64,000 nt of DNA from Streptomyces sp. NRRL F-5126 (GTDB lineage: Bacteria; Actinomycetota; Actinomycetes; Streptomycetales; Streptomycetaceae): the NCBI RefSeq assembly GCF_000721265.1, contig NZ_JOFZ01000006.1:372001-436000 (forward strand). The letters run 5' to 3'. The notes beneath the pieces were generated by a model, which did no database searches, was not told the origin of the DNA, and worked only from the letters and a program-made list of their open reading frames with translations. Position 1 is the stretch's first letter. Every line of letters begins with the position of its first letter. Positions 45,524 through 53,805 of the stretch are shown piece by piece. The position numbers and the translations under genes are program-made.

Positions 45524-46684
45524 GTGGCATCGCACCGCAAGTCGCGCAACCGCAGCATCGTCCGGGCCGGCTCCCCCGCCGTGGGGATCACGACGGCCGC
45601 GCTCGCCTCCGTCACGTTGCTCTCTGCGCAGACGGCCACCGCGGCGCCCACGAAGCCGCGCCCGTCGATCGAGGAGGTACGGGGACAGGTCGACGACCTG
45701 TACAGGCAGGCGGGCAGGGCGACCGAGGACTACGACCGCGCGAAGGAGACCACGGCCAAGCAGCGCAAGGCCCTGGACGCCATGCTCGACGACATCGCGC
45801 AGCGCGCGGAGGGCATGAACGACGCGCGGCGAAGACTGGGGATGTTCGCGGCGCAGCAGTACCGGCAGGGCGCGGTCACGCCCACCGAGGCGCTGATGTT
45901 CTCCAACAGCCCGCAGGCCTACTTCGAGCAGACACAGCTGATGGGCCGCCTGAGCGCCCGGCAGAACGCGGCGTTGGCCGACTTCCAGCACGCGCAGGCG
46001 GCCGCGGCGAAGAAGCGCACGGAGGCGACGAGGCAACTGTCGGCGCTGACGGCGTCGCAGGAGAAGCTGCGCACGAGCAAGCGCGACGTGCAGCGGAAAC
46101 TGTCGGACGCGCGTGCGCTGCTGTCGAAGCTCACGGCGCAGGAGAAGGCGCGCCTCGCGGCCCTGGAGAAGAAGAAGGAGGCCGAGGCCCGCAAGAAGGC
46201 CCGGGCCCAGGCGGCCAAGGAGGCGCGCGAGGCGCAGGCCAAGGCGGCGGAGGCGAAGAAGCAGCAGGCGAGCGGCCAGTCCACGAAGGGGACGTCGTCC
46301 TCCGGCTCCGGCACGGGTACCACCGCCGGGAGCTCGGCGAAGGCCGACAAGGCGCTGGCGTTCGCACGCGCGCAGCTGGGCAAGCCGTACGTGTGGGGCG
46401 CCACGGGCCCCAGCTCGTACGACTGCTCCGGACTGACGCAGGCGGCCTGGCGGGCGGCCGGTGTGGACCTGCCGCGCACCACGTACGACCAGGTCAACGC
46501 GGGCACTCGCGTCTCGACCGACGATCTTCAACCCGGCGACCTGGTGTTCTTCTACTCGGACATCAGCCACGTCGGGATGTACATAGGCGGCGGCATGATG
46601 ATCCACGCCCCGCACCCGGGCGCCGACGTCCGCAAGGAGTCGATCTACGTCATGCCGATCTACGGCGCGGTGCGCCCAGGCTGA
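45524..46684 (+). CDS. NlpC/P60 secreted peptidoglycan endopeptidase (RipA-like)
   Basis: This 386-residue secreted protein has a signal peptide ending near AQTATAA, then a long coiled coil (residues 45-250) rich in Lys, Ala, Glu and Arg. A Ser/Gly/Thr linker leads to a C40 peptidase domain with Cys in YDCSGLTQ, His in HVGMYIG and a third polar residue in MMIHAPHPG. RipA-type enzymes cleave D-Glu/meso-DAP bonds; Streptomyces uses LL-DAP. The GTG follows AAGGAGATG. A close paralogue lies just downstream. Confidence 0.92.
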   Translation: MASHRKSRNRSIVRAGSPAVGITTAALASVTLLSAQTATAAPTKPRPSIEEVRGQVDDLYRQAGRATEDYDRAKETTAKQRKALDAMLDDIAQRAEGMNDARRRLGMFAAQQYRQGAVTPTEALMFSNSPQAYFEQTQLMGRLSARQNAALADFQHAQAAAAKKRTEATRQLSALTASQEKLRTSKRDVQRKLSDARALLSKLTAQEKARLAALEKKKEAEARKKARAQAAKEAREAQAKAAEAKKQQASGQSTKGTSSSGSGTGTTAGSSAKADKALAFARAQLGKPYVWGATGPSSYDCSGLTQAAWRAAGVDLPRTTYDQVNAGTRVSTDDLQPGDLVFFYSDISHVGMYIGGGMMIHAPHPGADVRKESIYVMPIYGAVRPG

Positions 46685-46839
46685 CAAGCACACGAGCCGA
46701 CTGCGTGCACAGGGCCCACACGGCCACCGTCAGTCGCACGCCGAACAGAACCCGCCACGGAAGCGACAGGTCCCCTCAGGTCGCGTCAATTCCACGCTTT
46801 CCGTGCCCTGTTCGTGACCTGGACCCTTAGCGTCCTCCC

Positions 46840-47865
46840 ATGCCAGCGCACCGAAAACCCAAGAAGCGCCCGCGACCGTCCCTCGCCACCCTGGTACTCG
46901 CGGGCGCCACCACCGCCGCGACCGCGGCCACCGCCTCCGGCGGCGCCGCTCAGGCCGAGCCGCGGCAGACGCCCGCCCAGGTCAAGGGCGAGGTGGACGC
47001 GCTGTACCGGCAGGCGGAGGCGGCGACGCAGAAGTACAACGGCACGAAGGCCGACGCGGAGTCGACCCGTTCCTCGCTGAACTCCCTGCGCGACGAGGCC
47101 GCGAGGACGACGGACCGGCTGAACACCGCGCGCGGCGCGCTCGGCGCCATCGCGTCGGCCCAGTACCGCTCGGGAGGTCTCGCCCCCGCCATGCGGCTCG
47201 CACTGTCCGGCGACCCGGAGACGTTCCTGGAGGACGCGTCCATCGCGGAGCGCGCGGGGTCGAGGAACGCGCAGGCGGTCCACCGGGTACGCGCGGCGCT
47301 GACGCACCTGGACCGGCTGCGTACCGAGTCGGGCGCCAAGCTCGCCGCGCTCACCGCACAGCAGGACCGGCTGGCGCGGCAGAAGTCCGAGGTCAACGGC
47401 AAGCTCGCCGACGCGAAGAGGCTGCTCGCGCGGCTCAGCGCGCAGCAGCGCGCCCGGTACGAGGCGGGCGGGTCGGCGGATGGCGCCCAGGGCAGCGTCA
47501 CGACGCCGGCGCCGAACGCGCGCGCGGCCGCAGCCGTCGCGTACGCGCGCGGGGCGCTCGGCAAGCCGTACGTGTGGGGCGCGACGGGCCCGGACTCCTT
47601 CGACTGCTCGGGGCTCACGCAGGCCGCGTGGAAGGCGGCGGGCGTGTCGCTGCCGCGCACGACGTACACGCAGATCGGCGCGGGCCGACGCGTGCCGAAG
47701 TCCCAGCTGGAACCAGGTGACCTGGTGTTCTTCTACTCCGGTGTCAGCCATGTCGGCCTGTACATCGGCCACGGCGAGATGATCCACGCCCCGCACCCGG
47801 GCGCGCCTGTGCGGGTGGCCCCGATCGACGAGATGCCGTTCGCGGGCGCCACCCGACCGGCGTAA
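46840..47865 (+). CDS. NlpC/P60 secreted peptidoglycan endopeptidase, second copy
   Basis: This 341-residue paralogue of the preceding gene product has the same plan: signal peptide (LATLVLAGATTAATAATA), coiled coil (residues 50-210), short linker and C40 domain (FDCSGLTQAAW, HVGLYIGHG, MIHAPHPG). The two share long identical stretches such as LGKPYVWGATGP. The coiled coil is shorter. The ATG has no SD and lies 6 nt after TAGCGT, so it is probably leaderless. Confidence 0.92.
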   Translation: MPAHRKPKKRPRPSLATLVLAGATTAATAATASGGAAQAEPRQTPAQVKGEVDALYRQAEAATQKYNGTKADAESTRSSLNSLRDEAARTTDRLNTARGALGAIASAQYRSGGLAPAMRLALSGDPETFLEDASIAERAGSRNAQAVHRVRAALTHLDRLRTESGAKLAALTAQQDRLARQKSEVNGKLADAKRLLARLSAQQRARYEAGGSADGAQGSVTTPAPNARAAAAVAYARGALGKPYVWGATGPDSFDCSGLTQAAWKAAGVSLPRTTYTQIGAGRRVPKSQLEPGDLVFFYSGVSHVGLYIGHGEMIHAPHPGAPVRVAPIDEMPFAGATRPA

Positions 47866-47877
47866 CAGCGGGTGTCG

Positions 47878-47893
47878 CCCGCCCGCGGGCGGG
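47878..47893. terminator. 16-bp palindrome after the second NlpC/P60 gene
   Basis: CCCGCCCGCGGGCGGG is a perfect palindrome 12 bp after the stop. It can form a stem with a tight loop but has no U-tract, so it is only a possible terminator. Confidence 0.4.
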
Positions 47894-47970
47894 TCACGAT
47901 GGGCGCAGCCGAGCCGGCGACGCGACCGCGGGACGGGTCGCGGAGGCCGCGAGGAAGGGACGGACCTGCC

Positions 47971-48360
47971 GTGAGACGAGCCATCGCCGTCAGAGCGACC
48001 GGAATGTGCCTCGCCGCGGGCTCCCTCCTCGTGCTCGCCCCGATGCGGGTCCCGCCCGACGGCTGCGGCGACCTTGCGTCCGGCCGCCTGTGCATCGAGG
48101 GCCCGATCGGCGCCGCGGGCACATTCACCACGCGCTACATCCGCAACGACGGACGCCACGAGACGCGCGTACGCCTGGGCTACCAGCGCAGGGACGCGCG
48201 GCTGACGGCGTTCGCGGACTGGTTCGGCACGAGCAGGACGCTGCACGGCGCCGCACAGCTCTCCGGCAGCCTGACGACGGCGCCGGACGAGTGCATCAGG
48301 GGCATCATGATCGACGCGAAGGGCAAGGCGTACGCCACGCAGTGGACGTGCGCACGCTGA
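47971..48360 (+). CDS. Small secreted protein of unknown function
   Basis: This 129-residue protein has a basic N-terminus and hydrophobic core (MCLAAGSLLVLAPM) typical of a signal peptide. The mature region is about 105 residues with four Cys (GCGDLASGRLC, DECIRG, TQWTC) that could form two disulfides. It is not a family I recognise. The GTG at 47971 has AAGGGA about 10 nt upstream. It lies between the cell-wall hydrolases and the ars cassette. Confidence 0.6.
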   Translation: MRRAIAVRATGMCLAAGSLLVLAPMRVPPDGCGDLASGRLCIEGPIGAAGTFTTRYIRNDGRHETRVRLGYQRRDARLTAFADWFGTSRTLHGAAQLSGSLTTAPDECIRGIMIDAKGKAYATQWTCAR

Positions 48361-48464
48361 CCCGGCGACCGCGCCGGTCCGGCGCCCTACGGCGATCGCC
48401 TGCATCCCGCTCGCGGTCGTCCTCGCCCTGTCGCGGTAGGTTCACGAGAACCGACAGCACACGC

Positions 48465-48884
48465 TCACCGCTTTGCTTCCGAGGCGATCTCTTCGACGAG
48501 GCTGCGAACCCGCTTCTCGATCTCGTCGCGGATGGGGCGTACCGCGGCGAGGTCCTGCCCGGCGGGGTCGGGGAGGTCCCAGTCGAGGTAACGCTTGCCC
48601 GGAAAGACGGGGCAGGTGTCGCCGCAGCCCATGGTGATCACGACGTCCGAGGCTTGCACCGCGTACGTGGTGAGGACCTTGGGCACCTCGGCCGCGATGT
48701 CGATGCCGGCCTCGGCCATGGCCGCGACCACGGCGGGATTGACCGCGTCGGCGGGCGCGGAGCCGGCCGAGCGTACCTGTACGCGGTCACCTGCGAGGTG
48801 GGCGAGGAAGGCGGCGGCCATCTGCGAGCGGCCGGCGTTGTGCACGCAGGCGAAAAGTACGGAGGGCGAGGGGCTGTCAGGCAT
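48465..48884 (-). CDS. arsC: Arsenate reductase, LMW-phosphatase (thioredoxin) type
   Basis: This 139-residue enzyme reduces arsenate to arsenite. The P-loop is Cys13-x5-Arg19 in ACVHNAGRS. Resolving cysteines are at 87 and 91 in MGCGDTCP, and the general-acid Asp105 is in DWDLPDP. This pattern is the thioredoxin- or mycothiol-coupled ArsC class. The ATG overlaps the 3' end of the efflux gene by 8 bp, so the pump, reductase and regulator are one operon. Confidence 0.93.
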   Translation of the reverse strand: MPDSPSPSVLFACVHNAGRSQMAAAFLAHLAGDRVQVRSAGSAPADAVNPAVVAAMAEAGIDIAAEVPKVLTTYAVQASDVVITMGCGDTCPVFPGKRYLDWDLPDPAGQDLAAVRPIRDEIEKRVRSLVEEIASEAKR

Positions 48885-49965
48885 GGGCAGGATCTTCCTG
48901 CGGGGCCGAAGCGGACGTGAAGTAGCGGCGGGCGTAGAGGGCGACATGGACGAGTCCGATGAGGGCGGGGACCTCGATGAGGGGTCCGACGACGCCCGCG
49001 AGAGCCTGTCCTGAGGTGGCTCCGAAAGTGGCGATGGCCACGGCGATGGCCAGTTCGAAATTGTTGCCGGCGGCGGTGAAGGCCAGCGTGGCGGCGCGGG
49101 GGTAGTCGAGTCCGACGGTGCGGCCCAGGGCCATGGATCCGGCCCACATGAGGGCGAAGTAAACGAGCAGTGGCAGGGCGATGCGGGCGACGTCGAGGGG
49201 TTGCGAGGTGATGGCGTGGCCCTGGAGGGCGAAGAGGATGACCACGGTGAACAGCAGCCCGTACAGGGCGAACGGTCCGATGCGTGGGACCAGGGTGGCC
49301 TCGTACCAGGTGCGGCCCTTGGTCTTCTCGCCGATGCGGCGAGTGAGGTAGCCGACCATGAGCGGGATGCCCAGAAAGATCAGCACACTGCGGGTGATCG
49401 TCCACACCGGCACGTCCAGCGCAGTCTGTTGGAGGCCGAGCCAGCCGGGCAGCACGGAGAGGTAGAACCAGCCCAGCAGGGAGAACGCGATCACCTGGAA
49501 GACCGAGTTGAGGGCGACCAGGACGGCAGCGGCCTCGCGGTGGCCGCAGGCCAGGTCGTTCCAGATGATGACCATGGCGATGCAGCGTGCCAGGCCGACG
49601 ATGATCAAGCCGGTGCGGTAGGCAGGCAGGTCCGGCAGGAACAGCCACGCGAGGGCGAACATGAGGGCCGGGCCGACGATCCAGTTCAGCAGCAGGGACG
49701 GCAGCAGTAGGCGCCGGTCCCGGGTGACGGTGTCGAGGCGGTCGTAGCGGACCTTGGCCAGCACCGGGTACATCATCACCAGTAGCCCCAGCGCGATCGG
49801 CAGGGACACCCCCGTCACGGTGACCTCGGCCAGCGCATCCCCCAGCGCTGGGACCACGCGGCCCAGGCCGAGCCCGACGGCCATCGCAGCGAGGATCCAG
49901 GCGGCGAGGTAGCGGTCGAGGAACGACAGCCGCCCCGCCGGCCCCCCGGGTGCGGGAGCGCTCAC
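48877..49965 (-). CDS. acr3: ACR3-family arsenite efflux transporter
   Basis: This 362-residue protein with about ten membrane helices pumps arsenite out of the cell. The ACR3 Cys region is GLIIVGLARCIAMVIIWNDLACGHREAA, shown here in two parts around ARC and LAC, and FTAAGNNFELAIAVA is conserved. The GTG overlaps the arsR stop by 4 bp. Longer open sequence upstream overlaps arsR and was excluded. Confidence 0.93.
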   Translation of the reverse strand: MSAPAPGGPAGRLSFLDRYLAAWILAAMAVGLGLGRVVPALGDALAEVTVTGVSLPIALGLLVMMYPVLAKVRYDRLDTVTRDRRLLLPSLLLNWIVGPALMFALAWLFLPDLPAYRTGLIIVGLARCIAMVIIWNDLACGHREAAAVLVALNSVFQVIAFSLLGWFYLSVLPGWLGLQQTALDVPVWTITRSVLIFLGIPLMVGYLTRRIGEKTKGRTWYEATLVPRIGPFALYGLLFTVVILFALQGHAITSQPLDVARIALPLLVYFALMWAGSMALGRTVGLDYPRAATLAFTAAGNNFELAIAVAIATFGATSGQALAGVVGPLIEVPALIGLVHVALYARRYFTSASAPQEDPAHA

Positions 49966-50360
49966 GAGGCGGCCCCGGCCGACTGGGGCAGGGGCTCGCC
50001 CGTAGGACGGGTGAGGACGCCGGCGAGCCGATCGGTCATCTCCGGGACGGGCCGGTAGTAGACCCAGGTGCCGCGCCGCTCGCTGTCGATGAGACCCGCT
50101 TGCTTCAGCAGCTTGAGGTGGTGGGAGATCGTCGGCTGCGACAGGTCGAAGGCAGGGGTCAGGTCGCACACGCAGATCTCACCGCCTGCACGCGAGGCGA
50201 TCATCGACAGCAGCCGAAGCCGGACCGGGTCCCCCAGTGCTTTGAAGACCTTGGCCAGCTCTCCCGCCTGGTCCTCGTTCAGGGGCGCGGTCAGCAACCC
50301 GGGGCAGCAGACGGCGACTCCGTCGGTCTGACCCAGCACCACAAGCTCTTGCTTCGACAT
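49962..50360 (-). CDS. arsR: ArsR-family metalloregulator
   Basis: This 132-residue winged-helix repressor has the arsenic/antimony-sensing site EICVCDL (Cys63 and Cys65) in the alpha-3 region and a further vicinal pair Cys18-Cys19 near the N-terminus. The DNA-recognition helix is in LSQPTISHHLKLLKQAG. It heads the leftward ars operon and faces the divergent cadI/arsI-like gene, which it probably also controls. Confidence 0.94.
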   Translation of the reverse strand: MSKQELVVLGQTDGVAVCCPGLLTAPLNEDQAGELAKVFKALGDPVRLRLLSMIASRAGGEICVCDLTPAFDLSQPTISHHLKLLKQAGLIDSERRGTWVYYRPVPEMTDRLAGVLTRPTGEPLPQSAGAAS

Positions 50361-50369
50361 TCCTCTATG

Positions 50370-50421
50370 TTGACATTCTTCGATTCAACGCGCAAGGTTG
50401 CATCGAAAGACATCAATGCAA
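50370..50421. promoter_or_regulatory. Candidate ArsR operators
   Basis: TTGA-11 nt-TCAA (50370-50388) and TTGCAT-12 nt-ATGCAA (50398-50421) are inverted repeats in the AT-rich gap between arsR and the divergent gene. Their placement allows one repressor to control both directions. Confidence 0.6.
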
Positions 50422-50438
50422 CCCGATGGGAGCACGCC

Positions 50439-50891
50439 ATGTCTCGCGCCCAGCTCGCCCTGCGCGTCAGCGACCTCGAAGCGTCGATCACCTTCTACTC
50501 GAAGCTGTTCGGCACCGAACCGGCCAAGCGGCGGGAGGGCTACGCCAATTTCGCCATCACCGAGCCCCCGCTCAAGCTCGTCCTCATCGAGGGCAAGCCC
50601 GGACAGGACACCCGCCTCGACCACCTCGGCGTCGAGGTCGAATCCACCGACCAGGTCAACGCGGCCACCGATCGGCTGAAGGACGCCGGCCTGGCCACGT
50701 TCGAGGAGGACGACACCTCCTGCTGCTACGCCCTCCAGGACAAGGTCTGGGTGCACGGCCCCGGCCAGGAACCCTGGGAGGTCTACGTCGTCAAGGCCGA
50801 CGCCGACACCCTCGGCAAGAGCGCCGACACCGCCCCGGACAGCGGCCGCACCACGGCCGACGCCTGCTGCTGCGGCGGCTCCGCCCAGTAA
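50439..50891 (+). CDS. CadI/ArsI-family metal-inducible vicinal-oxygen-chelate protein
   Basis: This 150-residue glyoxalase-fold protein matches the CadI/ArsI family. Evidence: MSRAQLALRVSDLEASI, LDHLGVEVES (metal His), SCCYALQDKVWVHGP (vicinal Cys pair) and WEVYVV (metal Glu). ArsI cleaves the C-As bond of methylarsenite; CadI is cadmium-inducible. The first ligand position is Gln, as in CadI types. The tail ends with an extra CCCGG, a possible soft-metal site. It is divergent from arsR. The ATG follows GGGAGC. Confidence 0.85.
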   Translation: MSRAQLALRVSDLEASITFYSKLFGTEPAKRREGYANFAITEPPLKLVLIEGKPGQDTRLDHLGVEVESTDQVNAATDRLKDAGLATFEEDDTSCCYALQDKVWVHGPGQEPWEVYVVKADADTLGKSADTAPDSGRTTADACCCGGSAQ

Positions 50892-51024
50892 CCGCTCCGT
50901 CCCTGCGGCCGAAGCGCGGACCGCAGCCCGGGACGACTGTGGTCCACGACGTGCTGTCCGTTCTCACGTACAGAGCCACACGGCTCACAGACAAGGCGTA
51001 CGAGTCGGCCGCTCCAGGCGGGCG

Positions 51025-51906
51025 TCACCCGTGAGAGGGGGCCGCACCCGAGCACCCGGTGAGCGGCGCGCGCAGCAGCCGCACGTAGCGGTGCACGTCC
51101 TCCGGCGGCAGGCTGCGGCAGGCGCGGCAGCGCCCGTCGACCAGCGACAGGGGCCCGCCGGGGGCCCCGCAGTCCGTGCACACCATGTGCCGCGTGCCTG
51201 CGTTCGCAGGGGCGGCGGTGGCCTCCTCCGGCTCGGGCGGAAGCTTGTCCCGCAGACGGCAGCGGACCAGACCGCCCGGCGACATCACCGTCTGCGGCAG
51301 CCCCGACGTCAGCGCCTGGACGATTCCGGCCCGATCCACCCCGCGCGCCAGCCACTCAGCAGCGTCAGGCTCAAGCGCCGCGCATTCGCGGGCGGACAGC
51401 ACGAGGCGGTGGTCGACGCGGCCGAGGGTCGCAAGCACGTCGTACGCCTCGGACCGCGCGGGTGCGGGGTCCGGCTGCGGCTGCTGCGGCGGCCGTGGCT
51501 CGGGGTCGTCCGGCGCTGCGTCGCCCGCCAGGAACCGCGTCCACCAGGCGCCGTCGCGGGCGGTGCGTGAGAAGTACGTGCGCCACACCCAGCGCATACG
51601 GCCGCCGGCGCCGACGTTCTCCTTGAAGCGATGCAGGAATCCGGCGACGGACAGCGCACGCAGGGCGGACCCGACGGCCTGCTGGCCGTACAGGGGCTGG
51701 GCCCTGGCCAGGGACTTCACGTCGATCGCGGAGCCTTCCGGCAAGGCGTCGATGAACGCGGCGAGGTACGCCTCGCGGACCGGCAGGCCGTCGAAGTCGC
51801 GCTTGCGGAGTGGGCCTTGGCCTGAGGCGTCACGCTTCCCGTAGCCGGGGGTGGCCTGGGGATGTGCGTGCGGGCGAGGGGCAGGATTAAGGTTCGTGTC
51901 AGCCAC
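51025..51906 (-). CDS. Winged-helix-like protein with C-terminal zinc ribbon
   Basis: This 293-residue protein shows an N-terminal helical region (LPVREAYLAAFIDALPEGSAI to AGFLHRFKENVG split) resembling MarR-like winged helices common in Streptomyces. A Pro-rich linker and helical middle part follow, then a C-terminal C-x2-C...C-x2-C zinc ribbon (CTDCGAPGG and CRACRS). Function and targets are unknown. The GTG follows AAGGAAC. An unusual G-tract lies about 150 bp upstream. Confidence 0.7.
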   Translation of the reverse strand: MADTNLNPAPRPHAHPQATPGYGKRDASGQGPLRKRDFDGLPVREAYLAAFIDALPEGSAIDVKSLARAQPLYGQQAVGSALRALSVAGFLHRFKENVGAGGRMRWVWRTYFSRTARDGAWWTRFLAGDAAPDDPEPRPPQQPQPDPAPARSEAYDVLATLGRVDHRLVLSARECAALEPDAAEWLARGVDRAGIVQALTSGLPQTVMSPGGLVRCRLRDKLPPEPEEATAAPANAGTRHMVCTDCGAPGGPLSLVDGRCRACRSLPPEDVHRYVRLLRAPLTGCSGAAPSHG

Positions 51907-52052
51907 GAGATCGGTTCCTTCGATCTTGGAGGTCAGGCCCCGGTGCGGTGCTCTAACACCTGCCGGGGTCGTTCACTGTCACGACGAAAGCTAGACGGTG
52001 GCCACACCGAGTGGCAAGCCGCTCACGAAATGTAACCCTTCCGGGTATGTGC

Positions 52053-52073
52053 GGGGTTGGGAGGGTGGGTGGG
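52053..52073 (+). promoter_or_regulatory. Putative G-quadruplex tract
   Basis: Five runs of at least three G separated by loops of 1-2 nt lie in the non-coding gap 51907-52135. This is one of the densest such tracts possible and could fold in single-stranded DNA or RNA. Confidence 0.5.
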
Positions 52074-52135
52074 TAGTAACCAACCTCCCCTTCCTTGGGG
52101 AAGACGCTCGGATCCCGCTTCTCGAATCCCGAGTC

Positions 52136-52378
52136 TCAGCCGCGCCGCGCGAACGCGACGAACTCCGCCCACGAATCGGCGGGGACAGCCAACTGGCCGC
52201 CGTCCCTGAGCTTCGAGTCACGGACGTGCACCAGGCCCGGGCAGGTGGCGACCTCTATGCAGTCGCCCCCTTCCGTGCCGCTGTACGTCGACTTCCGCCA
52301 GTCCAGGGCGACCTCGACACACTCGCCACCCGAGGTGTTGCTGTAGGTGGACTTGAACCACGTCAGGTCGGTGTTCAT
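52136..52378 (-). CDS. DUF397 protein with duplicated signature
   Basis: This 80-residue DUF397 protein carries two tandem copies of its KSTYS-type segment (WFKSTYSNTSGGECVEVA and WRKSTYSGTEGGDCIEVA). The usual single-copy protein is about 60-70 residues. DUF397 proteins pair with XRE/DUF5753 regulators and affect sporulation and antibiotic control in Streptomyces. Its ATG overlaps the regulator's stop by 4 bp. Confidence 0.9.
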   Translation of the reverse strand: MNTDLTWFKSTYSNTSGGECVEVALDWRKSTYSGTEGGDCIEVATCPGLVHVRDSKLRDGGQLAVPADSWAEFVAFARRG

Positions 52379-53178
52379 AGCTCCTCCGCCAACTTGCTGA
52401 TGAAGCGCGCCGACTCCTCCGGACTCAGCGCCTGCCGGAGGATCATGGCATGGCGTTGCGTGACGAGGGAGACCTTGTCCGCGTCGGCGTATAGCAGACC
52501 CGAGAGCTGGCCTTCTTCGTAGGCGAGATGGTCGTGGTCAGGTGTTTCCAGCAGCACCAAGGGGCCGTTGAGCCCCGGGTGCGCGCCTCCGGAGGGGAGC
52601 ACTTGGATCGCCACGTTACGCCGCTCCCCAACGGCCAAGAGGTGGCACAACTGCCGCTGGTGCGCGTCCGGAGGAACAAAGGCATGGTGCAATACTGACT
52701 CCCCGATGACGAAGCTGAACGATCTGGTCGGCTTGGCCAGCAGGCCCTGCCGTTCCAACCGAGCTTCGGCCCGCACCTCGATTGTCTCGTCGTCCAACGG
52801 CGGCCAGTGCGCGGTGAGCAGGGCTAGCACCATCTCCCTCGTCTGCAAGAGGCCTGGCACCAGCAGTGGTTGGTACGACGAGACGGCGATCGCCTCCGCC
52901 TCATAGCGGATGAAGTCCTGCGAGAACGAGGCGAACCGCTCCGGCTGCAAGTACTCCTGCGCAGCCACCAGTAACCCGCCCGCCTCGAACAACTCGTCCG
53001 CCACGCGCAGCAAGTGCAGCGTCGGACGGCGCCGTCCCGTCTCCATGGATTTGACGTACTCGTACGAGCAACTGGCCTCGGTCGCCAGCTTCTCCCGGGT
53101 GACGCCCGATCGCTCGCGCCAGCGCTTGATCTGGTTGCCGCAGTAGCGCCAGGCCATCGGTGGCGGGGTGTTCTCCAT
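52375..53178 (-). CDS. XRE-family regulator with DUF5753
   Basis: This 267-residue regulator has an N-terminal XRE helix-turn-helix (REKLATEASCSYEYVKSME, about residues 25-45) and a C-terminal DUF5753 domain (VLPSGGAHPGLNGPLVLLE and YEEGQLSGLLY). Such proteins act as BldB/AbaA-like pairs with DUF397. The ATG at 53178 has GGAGG 12 nt upstream; a GTG at 53190 directly abuts the SD and is less likely. Confidence 0.9.
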   Translation of the reverse strand: MENTPPPMAWRYCGNQIKRWRERSGVTREKLATEASCSYEYVKSMETGRRRPTLHLLRVADELFEAGGLLVAAQEYLQPERFASFSQDFIRYEAEAIAVSSYQPLLVPGLLQTREMVLALLTAHWPPLDDETIEVRAEARLERQGLLAKPTRSFSFVIGESVLHHAFVPPDAHQRQLCHLLAVGERRNVAIQVLPSGGAHPGLNGPLVLLETPDHDHLAYEEGQLSGLLYADADKVSLVTQRHAMILRQALSPEESARFISKLAEEL

Positions 53179-53247
53179 GGGTACAGCCACCCTCCGTACA
53201 CGCCTCGTGACTGCTCAAGCATGGCGCATCCCGGCACTCTGCGTCCC

Positions 53248-53658
53248 ATGAATCACGAGGTCGAGTGGCACTTCAGCCGCCATCCCCGCAGCGTCGCGCG
53301 TGCCCGGTCGTTGCTCTCCGTGCAGGCAGCCGAGTGGAAGGTGCCCGACGAGGTGACGGACACGTCCGTCCTGCTGCTGAGCGAACTCGTCACCAATGCC
53401 CTGCGGCACGCCGACTGCGCGCGGGGGCGGGAGATCCGGGCGCGCGTGCTGCTCGACAGCGACGGCGGATCCCTGCGCGTCGAGGTGTCCGACGCCTGCG
53501 CCGCGCTGCCGCGCGTGCGGCACGCCGCTTCGGACGACGAGACGGGCCGCGGCCTCGCCCTTGTGGCCGCGCTCGCCGCGCGGTGGGGCGCGGCGCCAAG
53601 GGCGTGCGGGATCGGCAAGACGGTCTGGTTCGAGCTCCTCCCGGGCGAGGCGACATAG
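53248..53658 (+). CDS. RsbW-like HATPase (anti-sigma type) protein
   Basis: This 136-residue protein has a GHKL ATPase fold with the N box ELVTNALRHA, a G1-type DETGRGLAL and a final KTVWFEL strand, as in serine kinases of the RsbW/SpoIIAB group. Such ATPases sequester sigma factors or phosphorylate antagonists. It is divergent from the XRE-DUF397 pair and 147 bp before the EACC1 gene. The target is unknown. Confidence 0.87.
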   Translation: MNHEVEWHFSRHPRSVARARSLLSVQAAEWKVPDEVTDTSVLLLSELVTNALRHADCARGREIRARVLLDSDGGSLRVEVSDACAALPRVRHAASDDETGRGLALVAALAARWGAAPRACGIGKTVWFELLPGEAT

Positions 53659-53805
53659 CCCCCGCCTGCGCCCCTACTCGGGCCGGCGGATCTGCCGGCC
53701 GGTTCCGACGCCAGAGATCGACAGCTCTCGGCCGAAGCCGGTTTCCGCTCCTGGCCCCGCGTGCCAGGATGGCCGGACGATCGTTCTGGGGAAGGGGACA
53801 ACGCA

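Noticed and set aside
48884..48947. Longer ArsC start at 48947
   Set aside because: It would overlap the efflux gene deeply and adds 21 residues unlike ArsC; the ATG at 48884 has a good SD.
48465..50891. Genomic-island borders around the ars cassette
   Set aside because: No integrase, transposase, tRNA end or flanking direct repeat is visible, so I do not call it a mobile element.
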